Positions 1 through 12,028 of a stretch of DNA of 64,000 nt are shown here, in pieces (position 1 is the first letter of the stretch; every line of letters starts with the position of its first letter). This stretch comes from Mermis nigrescens (taxonomy: Eukaryota > Nematoda > Enoplea > Mermithida > Mermithidae), in contig JAVLUZ010000145.1 in assembly GCA_036768485.1 (NCBI GenBank), positions 1,188,785 through 1,252,784 of the forward strand, in the 5' to 3' direction. Under the pieces are notes generated by a model. The model was not told where the DNA came from. It made no database searches and saw only the letters and a program-made list of their open reading frames with translations. The position numbers and the translations under genes were made by a program.

Positions 1-457
1 GGGAAGCCCGCGTTTCCAGTCTAAAAACTAAATATGCAGGACACTGTGGTGAATGCTTTTGGCCATGTGGACGCCCTAAGTACAGAGTAGTGGAAGCGTT
101 GGCTAAGTTAGTAAAATGTAATAGAGTTAGACTTAGGGTTCACTCCATTCCGAAAAATTAATAGGGTTAGAGTTAACTCTAACCCCATTACTAAAAGAGT
201 GGTTGACCTAACCTGTTCGAAAGAGTTATTTATATGATGAACAAAGCATACTTCTTAGTACTCGGAAAATAGTCTTTAAATAGACTATGCCTTTAAATCG
301 TGCATTTTTATCAAGTTTCTTCATTGACAAATCCCGATATGAAGTCAGCATACTTTAACTTGCAACTACAAGAATCATACGATGCTAACTTGTCTGCTTG
401 CATTCGGTTACACGCACGTTGTGTGACCTAGCAGGGTCTACAAATTGCATGTAATAT

Positions 458-604
458 CAGGCACGTAGCTCTGGGGGGAACAGGGGTCCGGACCCCCAAA
501 ATTCAGAAAAATCAGAAAAATAGTACTTTTTACACCTTATTTTGTGCTATTTTTGGCCCTTTTGAGCTTAGTCCCCCAAAATAGGACGGCCAGCTACGCG
601 CCTA
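458..604 (+). mobile_element. hAT-like MITE, family F2 (degenerate ends)
   Basis: It begins CAGGCACGTAGCTCTGG and ends with GGCCAGCTACGCGCC. It is the same insertion as 10797-10966 in the duplicated copy. Flanks here are TGTAATAT and TGTGGTAT (6 of 8 matching), whereas the copy at 10797 keeps a perfect 8-bp duplication. The insertion therefore predates the segmental duplication. The body is G/C-homopolymer rich and contains no coding frame. Confidence 0.8.
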
Positions 605-676
605 TGTGGTATTCAAACACTTCAGCGTACTTGCTAAACATACCTATGCAAACGATAATCTGCGAGAAAAGTTGAA

Positions 677-1926
677 AATGTATAATTACTTTGCTAGTCG
701 CACTGTGTCTACTGATTCAACACAGATACGGACATGGCTTAGTAATACCTTCGGGACTTACTTAGGTAGATAAACTGCTCTCAGCGCTGGTCAGGTTCGT
801 CGAATCTCGGGACGATTCTGAACCCGTTGACCCTTGTAGACCTACGGCCTCAACTCCCTCAGTCCTAATATTGCTGACCGCTTCTCGTCGGGAGTTTCAG
901 CAGCTACGCCCTAAATCCTAACACTCGTACCTACCTAAATCCCGGAATGCTCGCAAGGTCAGTTGACCTATCTCAACCCACTCAAGTTGATAATTTAACT
1001 TGTTTTCTAGGATTAGGCTGGCTTTAAATGTTTTTTAGTTCCTAATCAGTGTAGCACTCTGAATTTCGAATACAACAACAACGAGCTCTCATCTGGACAG
1101 TCATCATAAATATTAAATATAATTTTAGCTATTTTTGGGTTGAGAAAAGATAAGAGAATTTCCATAAATCAAATAAAGATAACATCCAAAAATATTTACC
1201 CCTCTACTCAATCGTCGTAAAATCCAAATTAAAATAATATAATCGTCGTTGTCGCCCGACCAACCCACGATATACTTTATCACTGGGTGGTGAATTTTCC
1301 AATTTTATTCGACGATAATATACAAGGCACGGCTATAAGCCGGCACACACCATAATGTGTAAAGACGCAACGAAAGCAAAAACCAAACGACAAATCGTCA
1401 CAACTCCGACTTCGATTAACACTGACTATTCTACTGACTGACTAATACGAACCTATTGAACACCAATTCATTCAACATTAATAACAAATTTACATGTATC
1501 ACTTGGCGTCAGTCGACGCGCACATAAAATAAAATGAACGATATTAGTGGTTATGCAAATATTAATATGGAACAGGAACGTGAATAATACAACACACGCG
1601 TTTTACCAGGATGATTACAATAAAGCAACGAAATCGAATGTTCGAGAACTTTTACATAAGTAAATTACTGATGTTAGCATATACGCAACTCTGGTTTACC
1701 GGACAAGTACCTAATAGAATTTTAAGTTGAAAAGTAAGGGTAGGATGAGGATTGAAGGCATAACCTCGAGCTAACACATCGCAAGGAAGGATACTCGAAT
1801 CTCGAATAGTTATGTAAATCCGGTACAGTAAAACGATGTCATCTGCTGGCCTTGGCGAACTAATGGCGAAGTGTTCGTATAAAGTTCATGGCGTGTAACG
1901 GTCGTAGTTACAAATGTATTATTAAC
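677..1926. other. 1.24-kb block present only in duplication copy A
   Basis: In copy B the flanks are joined directly near 11040-11055. In copy A the block is bordered by two near-identical short repeats, ATGTATAATTACTT at the left and ATGTATTATTAACTT at the right. That fits either loss from B by recombination between the short repeats or an insertion in A. Parts of the block have diverged relatives elsewhere: 1076-1300 resembles 17640-17830 (GAGCTCTCA...GGACAGTCATC), and about 1690-1780 resembles 14756-14850 (ACCGGACAAGTA). No gene is seen. Confidence 0.6.
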
Positions 1927-4690
1927 TTCACCTAGCTGCGGGTTGCCGGATTTCCAAAGTAGGGCTCCCTTGCCAAGTAAGGGGGATACCCGCGTTACCA
2001 GTATGAAGATAATAAAACGCTGGACACAATGTAGCTTATACGCGTGGGCGAGGGATATCGCGAGTCTGGGGCGATTTCGCTCTTAGGACGAGCTTGGGTA
2101 CCTACGCCCTTGTTTATTTCTACAGGTTGGACTTTCCCATAAAGCTCAGCGTTTCGGGCCTGTAGCCCTTTTTCCCTGGCATACGAATTTTGATAAGAGG
2201 ATTATAAGTAGGTAACTAGTTGGATAAATGGTTCCTAAATTGAGTACTGCTTGGCATGAATTTGCAACACGGAAAGTTCGGGGCGAGTGACCCAGAATAA
2301 GCGTTAACTACCGGTGATGACGATACGTCGAAATAAAATCAACAAAATAAAACAATAAATGTGCTCGGCTAGTGCGGCGAAGACAAGTGCGGAATGAGAC
2401 CGTCGCATGGGCTATGTATTACAGATAAAAGCAGAATAATGCCAAGAATGGCCCTCACTCTCTTGATCCACACGTATTTACACTCGCGTTACATTAATAT
2501 CAAAAGGTACGTTTCCGACGCCATTGCGATTGAACACCTGCTAATCATGGCGGCCAAGGGATTATAATAGTAGAATCAACTAAATGTTGAAATCCTGACC
2601 AAATGAATAAGTAAACGCCGTTAACTGATCCGGCAAAGGGCTACTCCTATAGTCTGTTTCTCGTGCACTAATGAATACTTACTCACCTTTTTTTAATCCT
2701 TTTGATTTATGTATGATTGATCTCGATGGTCACTAACTCACACCAAAGAGGGCTAACTCTATTGGGAAAGCCATGAGTTTACCCTATTTCGGGTTGAGTT
2801 AGGGTTAACTCTGCCAACACTAAGTACAGGTTTTATCGCTGCTGGGACGTGTTCACTATCAGATTGGACCTAACCCCCGTGAGACTCAGCCTTTCTGGCA
2901 ATTCACCCTTTTTTCCGAATCCATAGATTAAAAGACTGAATTGTGAGTACCTGCCTAGTGAATTATTTGGTTCCTAAACTTGTGGACTTGAAACAACGAA
3001 CAACGCGTAGGAATGTAGGCAACATTAAGCTGCTGTGTACCGATTTTTGAATTTTAATACTCATGTATCAAACCAGGAATGAGATTTCGGGCAATAACAA
3101 CATGAATAATGATTAACTCTCGTTCTGATTCTGACTCTGATTACCAATGAGTACGTTGATATGTACGTCGGTCCAAATAATAAAAACAAAATAAAACAAT
3201 AATTGCACTGCCGGTTAGTGCGACAGCCGAATGACGAGTTGGCGTGAAGACGTGCACGTGTTACGTGACAAAGGAAAAATAAGAATGCCAAATTATATCT
3301 TATATCATGTGCATTCATAGGACTAGATACAGTCAGTGCTATTAATTAGCAAACATGATAGGTACCTTTAAGTATAACATAGTTTTTACATCATTTTAGT
3401 GTTTATACCAGTTGTTTAGGCCACTCGAAAAACTCCGTGGCCGAACTCTCCAGACGGGCCATGCTGTGTAATGCATTTATACTAGACTGTGGATTAGTGT
3501 TCACACTATTTTAGTATTGGTTATTTTTTGAACCTGTTCAACTGAAAAACTGTCTGATTGAACCCAGACAGGCTGATTTCACATACCGACTATGTGGGTA
3601 GCTGTGAGCGATGCGACCATACATGGGAAGCAATAAACTTCTGGGGGTCCAATGGGGTTAAAAGCTGAAAAATAACTTTTTATTCGGTTTTTCAGGTTCT
3701 AGGAGGCTTCCCACACGTTAGCGTAGGGAAGGGGGTTGTGGAAGGTTTACGACTCCTCCTAAGACATTAAAAACCCCGCAGATTACTGTAGACCCTCATA
3801 AATATATTTTTAGTAGCATTGCTGGCGATTTTTGGCAATTTCATCCAACCAGACCCAAAAATTTTTTGCTATTCATGGTCCGCCACGCTTATGTGTGGAT
3901 GCGACTGTTTAGTCAATTTTATTTGCGATGCATGAAATGCTTGGAAAAATCTACGGTGATAAATCGACAACCTTTCATAATCAGCATAATTAAACGTAGT
4001 TTTATGCTATAAGAATTGCTTTAATTAGTCTTCTTTTTTAAGTTACTCAGCAAACAGACCGAGTTAGCCGGCTTATTTCTGATTTTCAGCAGGCAATTGT
4101 TTTCCTTAGCAATCACAGTCACTTCTTGATACAAAAATAACGGCTTCTTAGTCTAAACGACATGTAGATTTTCTGGGAGTTCCAAAAAATTGTTTTACTC
4201 GACAAATCAATGTTTGATTCGGAAATTTGCGTCTGGGGAAAATTGTTTCACGTTCTCCTTTTTTTAAACCAATGAAAAGTAATTTTAATTCGAAACGACG
4301 AAAAATTATATTTTTGCCAATAAGACATTTTCGAAAATTTTTGGGTCTCCAAATTTCAGCTTTGCTCACATGCTAGTCTCGGTATCACGTTTGCAAACTT
4401 GCTTTGAAGAAATTAAGTTGTTTGCGGTGCTAAAAAGATTATAATTCTAAATTTTACCTTTATTCTTGCTTTATATATATTTCAAAGCAGCCTTATTCAG
4501 GTCTATACCGTTCAATCAAGCGGCTGGAATGACAGCCATGGAGCAGCAGGGTCCGAACATGCTTTGGGGAAATTTGGACCCTTTGCACAACGAACGCATG
4601 TGATACCTCAATTATAAAAGAGATTTCTAATTTTTCAAAACGTGTTTATTATGAAGGCTCATCTTGGGCTATCATTCCCGATGCTTATTT
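1927..4690. other. Rest of copy A, non-coding, with internal older repeats
   Basis: The block at 1927-2040 (CACCTAGCTGCGGGTTGCC...) is a diverged relative of the block at 10277-10380, so the repeat unit contains an older internal duplication. Likewise 2335-2460 and 3180-3300 share an AACAAAATAAAACAATAA leader followed by a similar TAGTGCG segment. I see no coding region. Short open frames here (3061-3318, 4148-4369) are not conserved as frames in copy B. Confidence 0.6.
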
Positions 4691-4802
4691 AGGAAATAGA
4701 ACACAACTATTTGTATGTATGTGCAGTGTATATACGCATGTTCAAATAAGCTATTTTAGAGTAAACCGGCGGAAATTATTTACAACGTGCTGTGCGAACC
4801 TA

Positions 4803-5019
4803 TAGTCTGTTTCATTAAGGTTTGAGGTTTTCAAAAAATTTGAAATGCGTACAAAAGTGTTTACAAAATAGTTGTAATATTCTACAGTAAACCGAGTTAC
4901 AGTGAAACTTGTGATACTCTTAAGCCGCTTTAATGCATCAAGATTTTAAACCACTTTTGTAGCCTAATTCATGCGGATTAAATTGAAGAGAAAACCTCAA
5001 AGTTAAATGAAACAGACTA
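4803..5019. mobile_element. TA-targeted MITE (TAGTCTGTTTCA family)
   Basis: Terminal inverted repeats TAGTCTGTTTCATTAA and TTAAATGAAACAGACTA are flanked by TA on both sides. The body of about 217 bp closely resembles the element at 13223-13446 (ATATTCTACAGTA, ACCACTTTTGTAGCC). The TA target fits Tc1/mariner-type or Stowaway-like elements. It has no coding capacity. Confidence 0.85.
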
Positions 5020-5797
5020 TAGGTACCCCAACATAACATATCTCCACCTTAAAGGGATAACGACTAGTGGCTGAAAGGTGCAGTTTTTGAGAAGAAATTG
5101 TTATAAAAAGCAACCTACATTCTTTTTTATATTTTTTATCTCTGTGCTAAAAATGAGCGTTTACTTTTTACACTAGAAAAAATTCTATTGCGAAAAACCG
5201 CATTTTTTAAATATGGTTGCCATGATATAATTTTTTAAATCTTGAGTTTTACATTTCTTTACACTCAACGGTCGATAAGCCAACGAGCATGAAACAAGCC
5301 GTTTATTACTGTCTTTATTACTGTCGACAGACCCCTTATGATGGAATTTTTGGCGTTTTGCCAGTTTCACACCGCCTGTTTATTTTATTTTGTTGAGGGA
5401 TTCGAAAATTGTTTAGGTAATTGTACTTTAAAGGCCCGTGCTCTCAAACCTCAAAAATCAGTTCAATTTTGTTGCAAAAAATGATAAAAAATTTACATAC
5501 ATGAATGTACAATTAAATAAACCTGCTTACTAGGACGAAATCGGATCGCAATTGCATAAAAATATCGAATATTCATCGTTCATTGACGAAGAATGATATG
5601 AATTATTCTAGATAAAGACAGTAGCGTGAGACTCGTGCCTGTATTTCCAAGTCGAAAAACTTCAAAGCATTATCTCATTATTAGAATAAAAGGAGATCTA
5701 TTGACACTAGCGCTCATCTGCTTCTTTTGACGAAAATAATAAACTATAAACTTTCTCTATTGCACATTATGTAGATTTGTTTTTAATTTTTTCATCT

Positions 5798-6070
5798 TTA
5801 ACTCAGTTTTAGCCAGAAATGGATATAGCCACTACTGTCACGGTAGCGACGGGTTATTTCCATTTCCAATATGGTACTGATAAGCCAATTCATCAAATTT
5901 ATCTCAGCTTCTTTTTCATAAGCAAACTGAGTGCTCATATGGATACGAATGAAAAATTGATGAATTGATGGCCAGTGAACTTTGCGCACATGAGCGAATA
6001 GCAATAGGTTCTTATCACGGAGTTCTTCAATGGAAGGGTGGATCAAAAATGGGGGAACGGCAAAAGCCAA
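5798..6070 (-). other. Unidentified 90-codon open frame, possible gene remnant
   Basis: The frame begins at TTG, not ATG, and an in-frame TGA lies a few codons upstream, right after a pyrimidine-rich TTATAG that could be a splice acceptor. Residue composition looks protein-like (charged and aromatic residues mixed, motifs such as FAHVRKVHWPSIHQFF). I recognise no family. The stop next to the putative acceptor argues against an intact exon. It may be a decayed coding fragment or chance. Confidence 0.2.
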
Positions 6071-7967
6071 TGCCCATCAGCTATAATTTGAAAAAGGGCG
6101 CATTAGGTTTCATCTCATTTTTCGGCACCATGGGCTAGAGCAGGCAGTCTGGGTACAGGGTTGCCAACTTGGGGGTTTTCTCCCATTTGGGGGAGGGGTT
6201 CCGCGCCTATGCTAAATCATTGGTTGGAGATTTTTTAGGCAGTTCTAGGTAAAGATTGGGTTTTTTGACAAGAGCACTTGGCAAATGGCAGCCCTACCTG
6301 GGTATGGCGAGCGGGAATATACTAATGCATGCGCTCATCAGACCATTAGCCAAAAACGACGTATGTACATAGTCTTTCTCATATTCCGTCGCCTGGCTAA
6401 TGGGCTATAACAGGCTAATGCCAGAACAGACATACGATTTCTATAAAAATAAACACTCATAGCCATAGGTGCAATGGCCAGCCTATGGAGTCAACTGGTT
6501 AGAAGACTAGCTAGTGAGCATTTGTGGGGTCAAAATGACCTGAAGACCTGTATAAAGCATGAAAACTACATCAATCCACGGTTGCTATTCAATTTTGAGC
6601 AGTTATGAACAAAATTTTCGATTTTCGTTGATTTTTGGCGGTTATTTTGTGTCGTTTTTCACAGAAAATTTCCCATTTTTCCATTATTCTAAAGGCCTGG
6701 ACCCCCTAACTCTCCCAGTACATGTCTGCACCTGACTGTATTTGTTACAAGTTTGCGTTCGCCTGAAGTGCTTAAAAAATCGCGAAATTCTAACATTTTA
6801 AAAATTAAAAATTATTTCATGAAAAAATCTCGTGCTATTTAGCCGTCATTTTTTCATTCGGAATCCACTTTTGTAAATTTGTTTACATTGAATAGCGAAG
6901 TCTCTTGAGAAAGTTATGTACTTGAGCTTTCTGCTAAATGGACTTCTACAAGGAAAAGTAGATTTCGGTCATTTGTTCATTTGCTCTCGTTTCGAAATTT
7001 TTCAAGGCTAAGGGATAGAACTCAATTGAAAAGAACGAGAAATTAATTTTTCGGCACTTTTTGGTTCTAACATTGTCACCACGTCCCGACCAGACAAGCA
7101 CACGGGGGAGGTTGAGGTTTTGATCCCCAAAATGGAAATATTGATAATTATTAGGGATAATGAGACAAACTGAAGGCCAAAAAATAGGAAATTGAAGATT
7201 TTCTTCAAAAATGTTTGAAATTGACCAGAAACTGTGAACTAACAGAGGTTTAACGCTATTTTAGCATGCATGCCAGTTTTTGAGGTTATCTTGACCCAAA
7301 AAGCTCAATTTTTGGCCATCCCAGATCGGCTGACCATCCCCCAGATCGGTCATGTTGTGCATCTATGGTCCCACCGAACATCGCCACCATGAGTCCATAC
7401 AGAATTGCCACCGCGTGTCTTGATATACTACTAGGGTGCGCACATCATTTAAAAATATCGTGTTTCACTTTTACAGACGATAATTATTTTTCTTTCACTG
7501 ATAAGAAAAATCGCACAGAATCTTCTAATATTGATAAATATCGTCCCGTTACGTTATTATTTTGATTTTTTATTTCATACCTATTGTCAAAATTTAATGT
7601 TGAAAACAATTTTTTCCCTCTCTTGATGATGTGATATGTATATGTATGCAATTTGGTTTTTTACACCTATACGAAATCTCAAAAATTTGCAAGAAAATAT
7701 CGGAATCGTGTTATAAAAATCATAGATGAGCAACATGTAGCTTTTTTAATGTCTTGTTTACTTTCATCTCAAGAAAGCCTAGTGGTACCTATTCTTTTTT
7801 TCATTTTGCGATTATAATGCCTTTGTATTCGATTGAAATTTTCTATTTTGCAATCTCTGCAGACAAAAAATTATTTTTCATTTCATATTTGAATTACACG
7901 GCCGAATATTTACTTTTCCTGCAGCTGATCAATGTTTTTTGATCCAAACTCCTTTATGATGGGCAAG

Positions 7968-7975
7968 ATAAAAGA
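7968..7975 (+). promoter_or_regulatory. Possible TATA-like box of the secreted peptide gene
   Basis: GATAAAAG lies about 85 bp before the ATG at 8059, which would leave a 5' UTR of roughly 50-60 nt. This is a position-based guess only. Such AT-rich 8-mers are common in this window. Confidence 0.2.
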
Positions 7976-8058
7976 ACACAACAGTAGAGCCTCGATCGTA
8001 TTTGTTACATTGAGCTATCATTAATCCCGTTACCTTCTCGTACACACAGAGTGACAAG

Positions 8059-8125
8059 ATGAATTCCAAGCTATTGGTTATATTCCTGATATTTTCCGTT
8101 GCTTTTGCTATTCAATTTGCAAAAT
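8059..8125 (+). CDS. Exon 1 of the secreted peptide gene
   Basis: It encodes the signal peptide plus IQFAK and the first base of the cysteine codon. The donor is AAAAT|GTAAGT, a near-consensus 5' splice site. Length is 67 nt, that is 22 codons plus one base. Confidence 0.75.
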
Positions 8126-9853
8126 GTAAGTCAACCAACTTACACATTTGTATGAATGGATGCCATTTTCACTATTTTCATACATATCCTTAGATTCAGT
8201 ATAGGAGGCGTAAAACATCTCTTGGCAAGCATGAGTTGCTCTGATCAGTAGACTTTGAAGCTAGACGGTGCAGAAAACAGAAAATTGAAATTTAGTAGGA
8301 CTACAAATGTTTCAGATGCAGATGCACATGGCCGGGATTGGGTAGTCATACAGAGAGATTCTAGCAAAAATGGCCTCAAAAACTCGTTTAAATGCTAAAA
8401 TAGCGCAAAAACTATGTTAATTCATAGTTTCTGAACATTTTCAAGCACATTCAGGCAATTTCCGATCTTCATAATTTTTTTGGTCTTTGTTTTGCCTTAT
8501 TTTTGATTATTTGTAATTACTTATATTTTATACAGATCTGTGCTATTTATATTTTCATTTTGCCATCCCTACACAACCCCCTCCTAGCCTGCATGTCTGC
8601 TTGCTTACACAATCATGTATATATTATGCTAAAACTTTACACGCTCATTACAAGCTAAGTATTGCGTGTAAAGTTAAACAAAAACACCGGTAGCGAATTC
8701 TTTATTATCTTTCTTTTTAAAAAACCATAACTCCCAGATGTGTCCAATTATAGCTGTAGGGAGGGTAGACGTATGTTTGAGGTACCCAAATATAGTATAG
8801 GTACGCACTGATGCTAACGCGCTACCTATGATATCTAGGTATGTATATGCAACTAATCTTCAATGCTATTTTAAGTCAAAATTTAAAAAATCTGTCAACT
8901 TGCTAGATTACGCAGATATACATACGTGCATGTACATACACGTGCACAATTTTGTACCAGGTAAACCTATTCTAAAAATGACTAACAAATTGTGGAAGCG
9001 CAATTGAAGTAGCAAATTAAATCTATCCGAAAATTGTGGATGTACGAATAATTTTATCAAGGGTCCCCCAAAGAAAAAAAATTGAAAATTAGATTTAAGC
9101 ACACTTTTGAGATAAAGCTCTGAATATTCTGCCAGTTTTATTGCTTTTTGTCTTCCAAACAGAATAAATTTGTATAAGAAATTAATGAATGTCAAAATTT
9201 TCTGGCCTTACACGCAGAATTATGTCTTCAATTCCTTTCTGTATTGTTTTTTCCGATGCATCCGAATTTAGAATAGAACAAGCTAAAAAATTTTCATCAG
9301 AATCCAGCTTGAATTGAATATTAAGAAATGACTCATGTGAATACTCTGAGCGACATGTCCTTTGTAAACATTCCATTACAATAAAGCGGAATTTTTTTAT
9401 TTTTCTAAATTTTTTCTTGAGAGAGCTGTCTGAGAAACGCTAAGAAATACCATTAGTCTTGTATATGTATCTATAATTCGTTGTCGAGGCACCTGATTTC
9501 AAGATTTTCGTGCTTCAAAATTCAGAAGGCCAATTCTGTGCTTGCTCACAAATTCGCGAAACATCGTTCGCTTTACGTTCTTATTTTATTTCTTATTTTA
9601 ATTATTATTTTTCTTTTCTTTTTTCTAATTTTTCTTATTATTTTCTTATTCTTTATATTCTTATTTTCTTTGTCTGTCAGGCGAAGCGGTCGACATCGGA
9701 GAAGTCGAAAACATGGCTATGAAGCGAGGAGCGAGAGCAGCCATGGAGAAACTTGTTGATTTGGATGTAATGAATCAAATGGCTCCCAAGGCACCCATAG
9801 CTCCCATGGCACCCATTGCTCGTATGGCTCCGATGGCTCCTATGGCTCCCTGA
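8059..9853 (+). CDS. Secreted Met-Ala-Pro-rich peptide precursor (two exons, 79 aa)
   Basis: Joined exons 8059-8125 and 9681-9853 give a 79-residue precursor ending in TGA. Residues 1-17 form a clear signal peptide (MNSKLLVIFLIFSVAFA), with cleavage likely after the A-F-A. A single cysteine (residue 23) is created across the splice junction. The middle is acidic and then basic (EAVDIGEVENMAMKRGAR), with a Lys-Arg dibasic site that could be cut by a prohormone convertase. The last 24 residues repeat a Met-Ala-Pro theme (MAPKAPIAPMAPIARMAP, then two more MAP). A at position -3 of the ATG suits initiation. A phase-1 intron just after the signal region is common in secreted peptide genes. With one cysteine it is not a disulfide-rich peptide. 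Candidates are a neuropeptide-like precursor, a linear antimicrobial peptide, or a gland or cuticle secretion. I recognise no family; the function is inference. Confidence 0.75.
8126..9680 (+). other. Intron of the secreted peptide gene (1.55 kb, phase 1)
   Basis: It starts GTAAGTC and ends in a long pyrimidine tract (about 9588-9678, almost only T and C with some A) followed by TGTCTGTCAG. The intron holds AT-rich sequence and a 65-codon minus-strand frame at 9182-9376. No transposon ends were recognised within it. Confidence 0.7.
9182..9376 (-). other. Unidentified minus-strand open frame inside the intron
   Basis: Sixty-four residues from ATG, with protein-like composition (acidic and polar, e.g. 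FKLDSDENFLACSILNSDAS). The frame stays open a few codons upstream (FRFIVME). The 18 bases at 9371-9388 recur exactly at 49638-49655, again at the start of a minus-strand frame reading RFIVME. No family is recognised and no supporting splice sites were found. It could be a fragment of a dispersed element. Confidence 0.2.
9681..9853 (+). CDS. Exon 2 of the secreted peptide gene
   Basis: It completes the TGC codon with GC, then runs 56 codons to TGA at 9851-9853. The acceptor TTTGTCTGTCAG is strong. The C-terminal repeats are built from near-identical ATGGCTCC/CATGGCACCC units, so repeat number could change by slippage. No AATAAA was found in the 200 bp after the stop; the polyadenylation signal is not obvious. 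Confidence 0.75.
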
Positions 9854-10276
9854 GATGGTAGTCGATTGATCTGAAATAGAGAATCGATTTATTATGCTGT
9901 CGTCTTTTTAAAACACAAATTTCGTATTTACACGATAATTATTACCGATATATACTATTTTATACTTTTTGAGAAAAGTAAAATCATAGCTAAAGGTCAC
10001 AGCATACATTGGCGTGGAAGAGGTCTGGGATTCCCAGAATCTGAGGGACTCCTCAAAAATCTATGGACCCCCAGAATTCAAGTTTTGGTGCTATTTTTAG
10101 TGGTTTTGCTTCATCGGCTCCAATTCCCCCTCAGGGTTCGGTTGCTGCCCATCTAGTGGTCATAGGGCGTAAAATCGTCTTTACTGAAGTCTAATTGGAA
10201 CAAAAAGACGCTCGGGTAAGTGGTGCAGAATAAGGAATTTTCCACGCTGTGCAAGTGTATTTGAAAATAATTTAGA
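9854..10276. other. 3' flank of the peptide gene
   Basis: AT-rich 3' UTR and spacer. About 9998-10165 (GGCGTGGAAGAGG...GGTTGCTGCCCATCTAGTGGTC) looks like a degenerate relative of the F3 elements found further right. No gene is seen. Confidence 0.4.
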
Positions 10277-10796
10277 GCCTTCACCTAGCTTTGGGTTGTG
10301 GGCTCATTCACAAAGTATGGCTTCCTTGCCAAATAATCAGGAAAGCTCGCGTTTCCAGTTTGAAAACTAAATATGCAGGACACTGTGTTGAATGCTTTTG
10401 GCCATGTGGACGCCCTAAGTACAGAGTAGTGGTAGCGTTGGCTAAGTTAGTAAAATGTAACAGAGCTAGACTTCGGGTTCACTCCATTCCAAAAAATTAG
10501 TAGGATTATAATTAACTCTGACCCCATTACTAAAAGAGGGGTTAACCTAACCCGTTCAAAAGAGTTATTTCTATGATGAACAAAGCATACTTTTTAGTAC
10601 TCGAAAAATAGTCTTTAAATAGACTATGCCTTTAAATCGTACATTTTTATCAAGTTTCTTCATTGACAAATCCCCATATGAAGTCAGCATACTTTAACTT
10701 GCAACTACAAAAATCATACGATGCTAACTTGTCTGCTTGCATTCGGCTACACGCACGTTGTGTGACCTAGCAGGATCTACACATTGCATGTGGTAT

Positions 10797-10966
10797 CAGG
10801 CACGTAGCTCTGGGGGAACGGGGGTCCGGCCGGACCCCCAAAATTCAGAAAAATCGGAAAAATAGTACTTTTTACACGTTATTTTGTAATATTTTTAGCC
10901 CTTTTGAGCTTCAGTCCCCCAAAATTAGTGTTGGTCCCCAAAATAGGACGGTTAGCTACGCGCCTG
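10797..10966 (+). mobile_element. hAT-like MITE, family F2
   Basis: CAGGCACGTAGCTCTGGGGG...GCTACGCGCCTG is flanked by a perfect 8-bp direct repeat TGTGGTAT (10789-10796 and 10967-10974). CA...TG ends with an 8-bp duplication are the hallmark of hAT-type insertion. The body is about 170 bp, rich in C and G runs, and non-coding. Confidence 0.9.
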
Positions 10967-12028
10967 TGTGGTATTCAGACACTTCAGCGTAGTTGCTAAC
11001 ATACCTATGCAAACGATAATCTGCGAGAACAGTTGAAAATGTATTATTACTTTCACCCAGGTGCGAGTTGCCGGATTTCCAAAGTAGGGCTCCCTTGCCA
11101 AGTAAGGGGGATACCCGCCTTACCAGTATGAAGATAATAAAACGCTGGACAAAATGTAGCTTATATGCGTGGGCGAGGGATATCGCGAGTCTGGGGCGAT
11201 TTCGCTCTTAGGACGAGCTTGGTTACCTACGCCCGTGTTTATTTGTGCAGGTTGGACTTAACTCCCATAAAGCTCAGCGTTTCGGGCCCGTAGCCCTTTT
11301 TCCCTTGGCATACGAATTTTGAAAAGTAGTTGGATAAATGGTTCCTAAATTGAGTACTGCTTGGCATGAATTTGCAACACGGAAAGTTCGGGGCGAGTGA
11401 CAGCTGTGTCCTGAATTTCGGGTGATTTAAATATTCCAGACTAATTCAAAAAAGTGGTTTTTTTTATGACAACAACAAGTTTCAACTCACCTTTTAATTC
11501 CAGAAAAGTATTAACCTACCGGTGATGACGATACGTCAAAATAAAATCAACAAAATAAAACAATAAGTGTGCTCGGCTAGCGCTGCGAAGACAAGTGCGG
11601 AATGAGACTGTCGCATGGGCATGTATTACAGATAAAAGCTGAGTAATGCCAAGAATGGCCCTCACTATCTTGATCCATACGTATTTACACTCGCGTTACA
11701 GTAATATTAAAAGGTACGTTTCCGACACCATTGCGATTGAACACCTGCTAATCATGGCGGCCAAGGGATTATAATAGTAGAATCACCAAATGTTGAAATC
11801 CTGACCAAATGAATAAGTAAACGCCGTTAACTGATCCGGAAAAGGGCTACTCCTATAGTCTGTTTCTCGTGCACTAATGAATACTTACTCACCTTTTTTT
11901 AATCCTTTCGATTTATGTATGATTAATCTCGATGGTCACTAACTCAACCTAAAGAGGGCTAACTCTATTGAAAAAGCCATGAGTTAAGCCTATTTCGGGT
12001 TGAGTTAGGGTTAACACTGCCAACTCTA

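Larger units (their letters stand above)
1..4690 (+). repeat. Segmental duplication, left copy (A)
   Basis: Position 1 onward matches about 10341 onward in direct orientation, with scattered substitutions, up to about 4680, which pairs with 14650. Shared landmarks are the TATGCAGGACACTG block (about 33 and 10372), the F2 element (458 and 10797), the CTTGCCAAGTAAGGGGGATA block (about 1970 and 11095), and the region 3640-4020, which pairs with 13610-14000. No convincing reading frame runs through it. The left end is cut by the window. Copy A has a block of about 1.24 kb (677-1926) missing from copy B and lacks two TA-targeted elements present in B. Sequence evidence is direct; what the segment is (large transposon or plain duplication) is unknown. 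Confidence 0.9.
5020..8058. other. Intergenic, no recognised gene
   Basis: AT-rich sequence upstream of the secreted peptide gene. A fragment at about 6450-6720 and another at 7000-7350 resemble repeats seen elsewhere (a 'tgacctgaaaac...' motif with AATTTTCGATTTTCG). Nothing else is identifiable except one weak open frame on the minus strand at 5798-6070. Confidence 0.5.

Noticed and set aside
9481..9759. Plus-strand frames of 92 and 70 codons overlapping exon 2 of the peptide gene
   Set aside because: They read the intron's pyrimidine tract (Phe/Leu/Ile runs) and exon 2 in the wrong frame; the spliced frame has a signal peptide and clean junctions.
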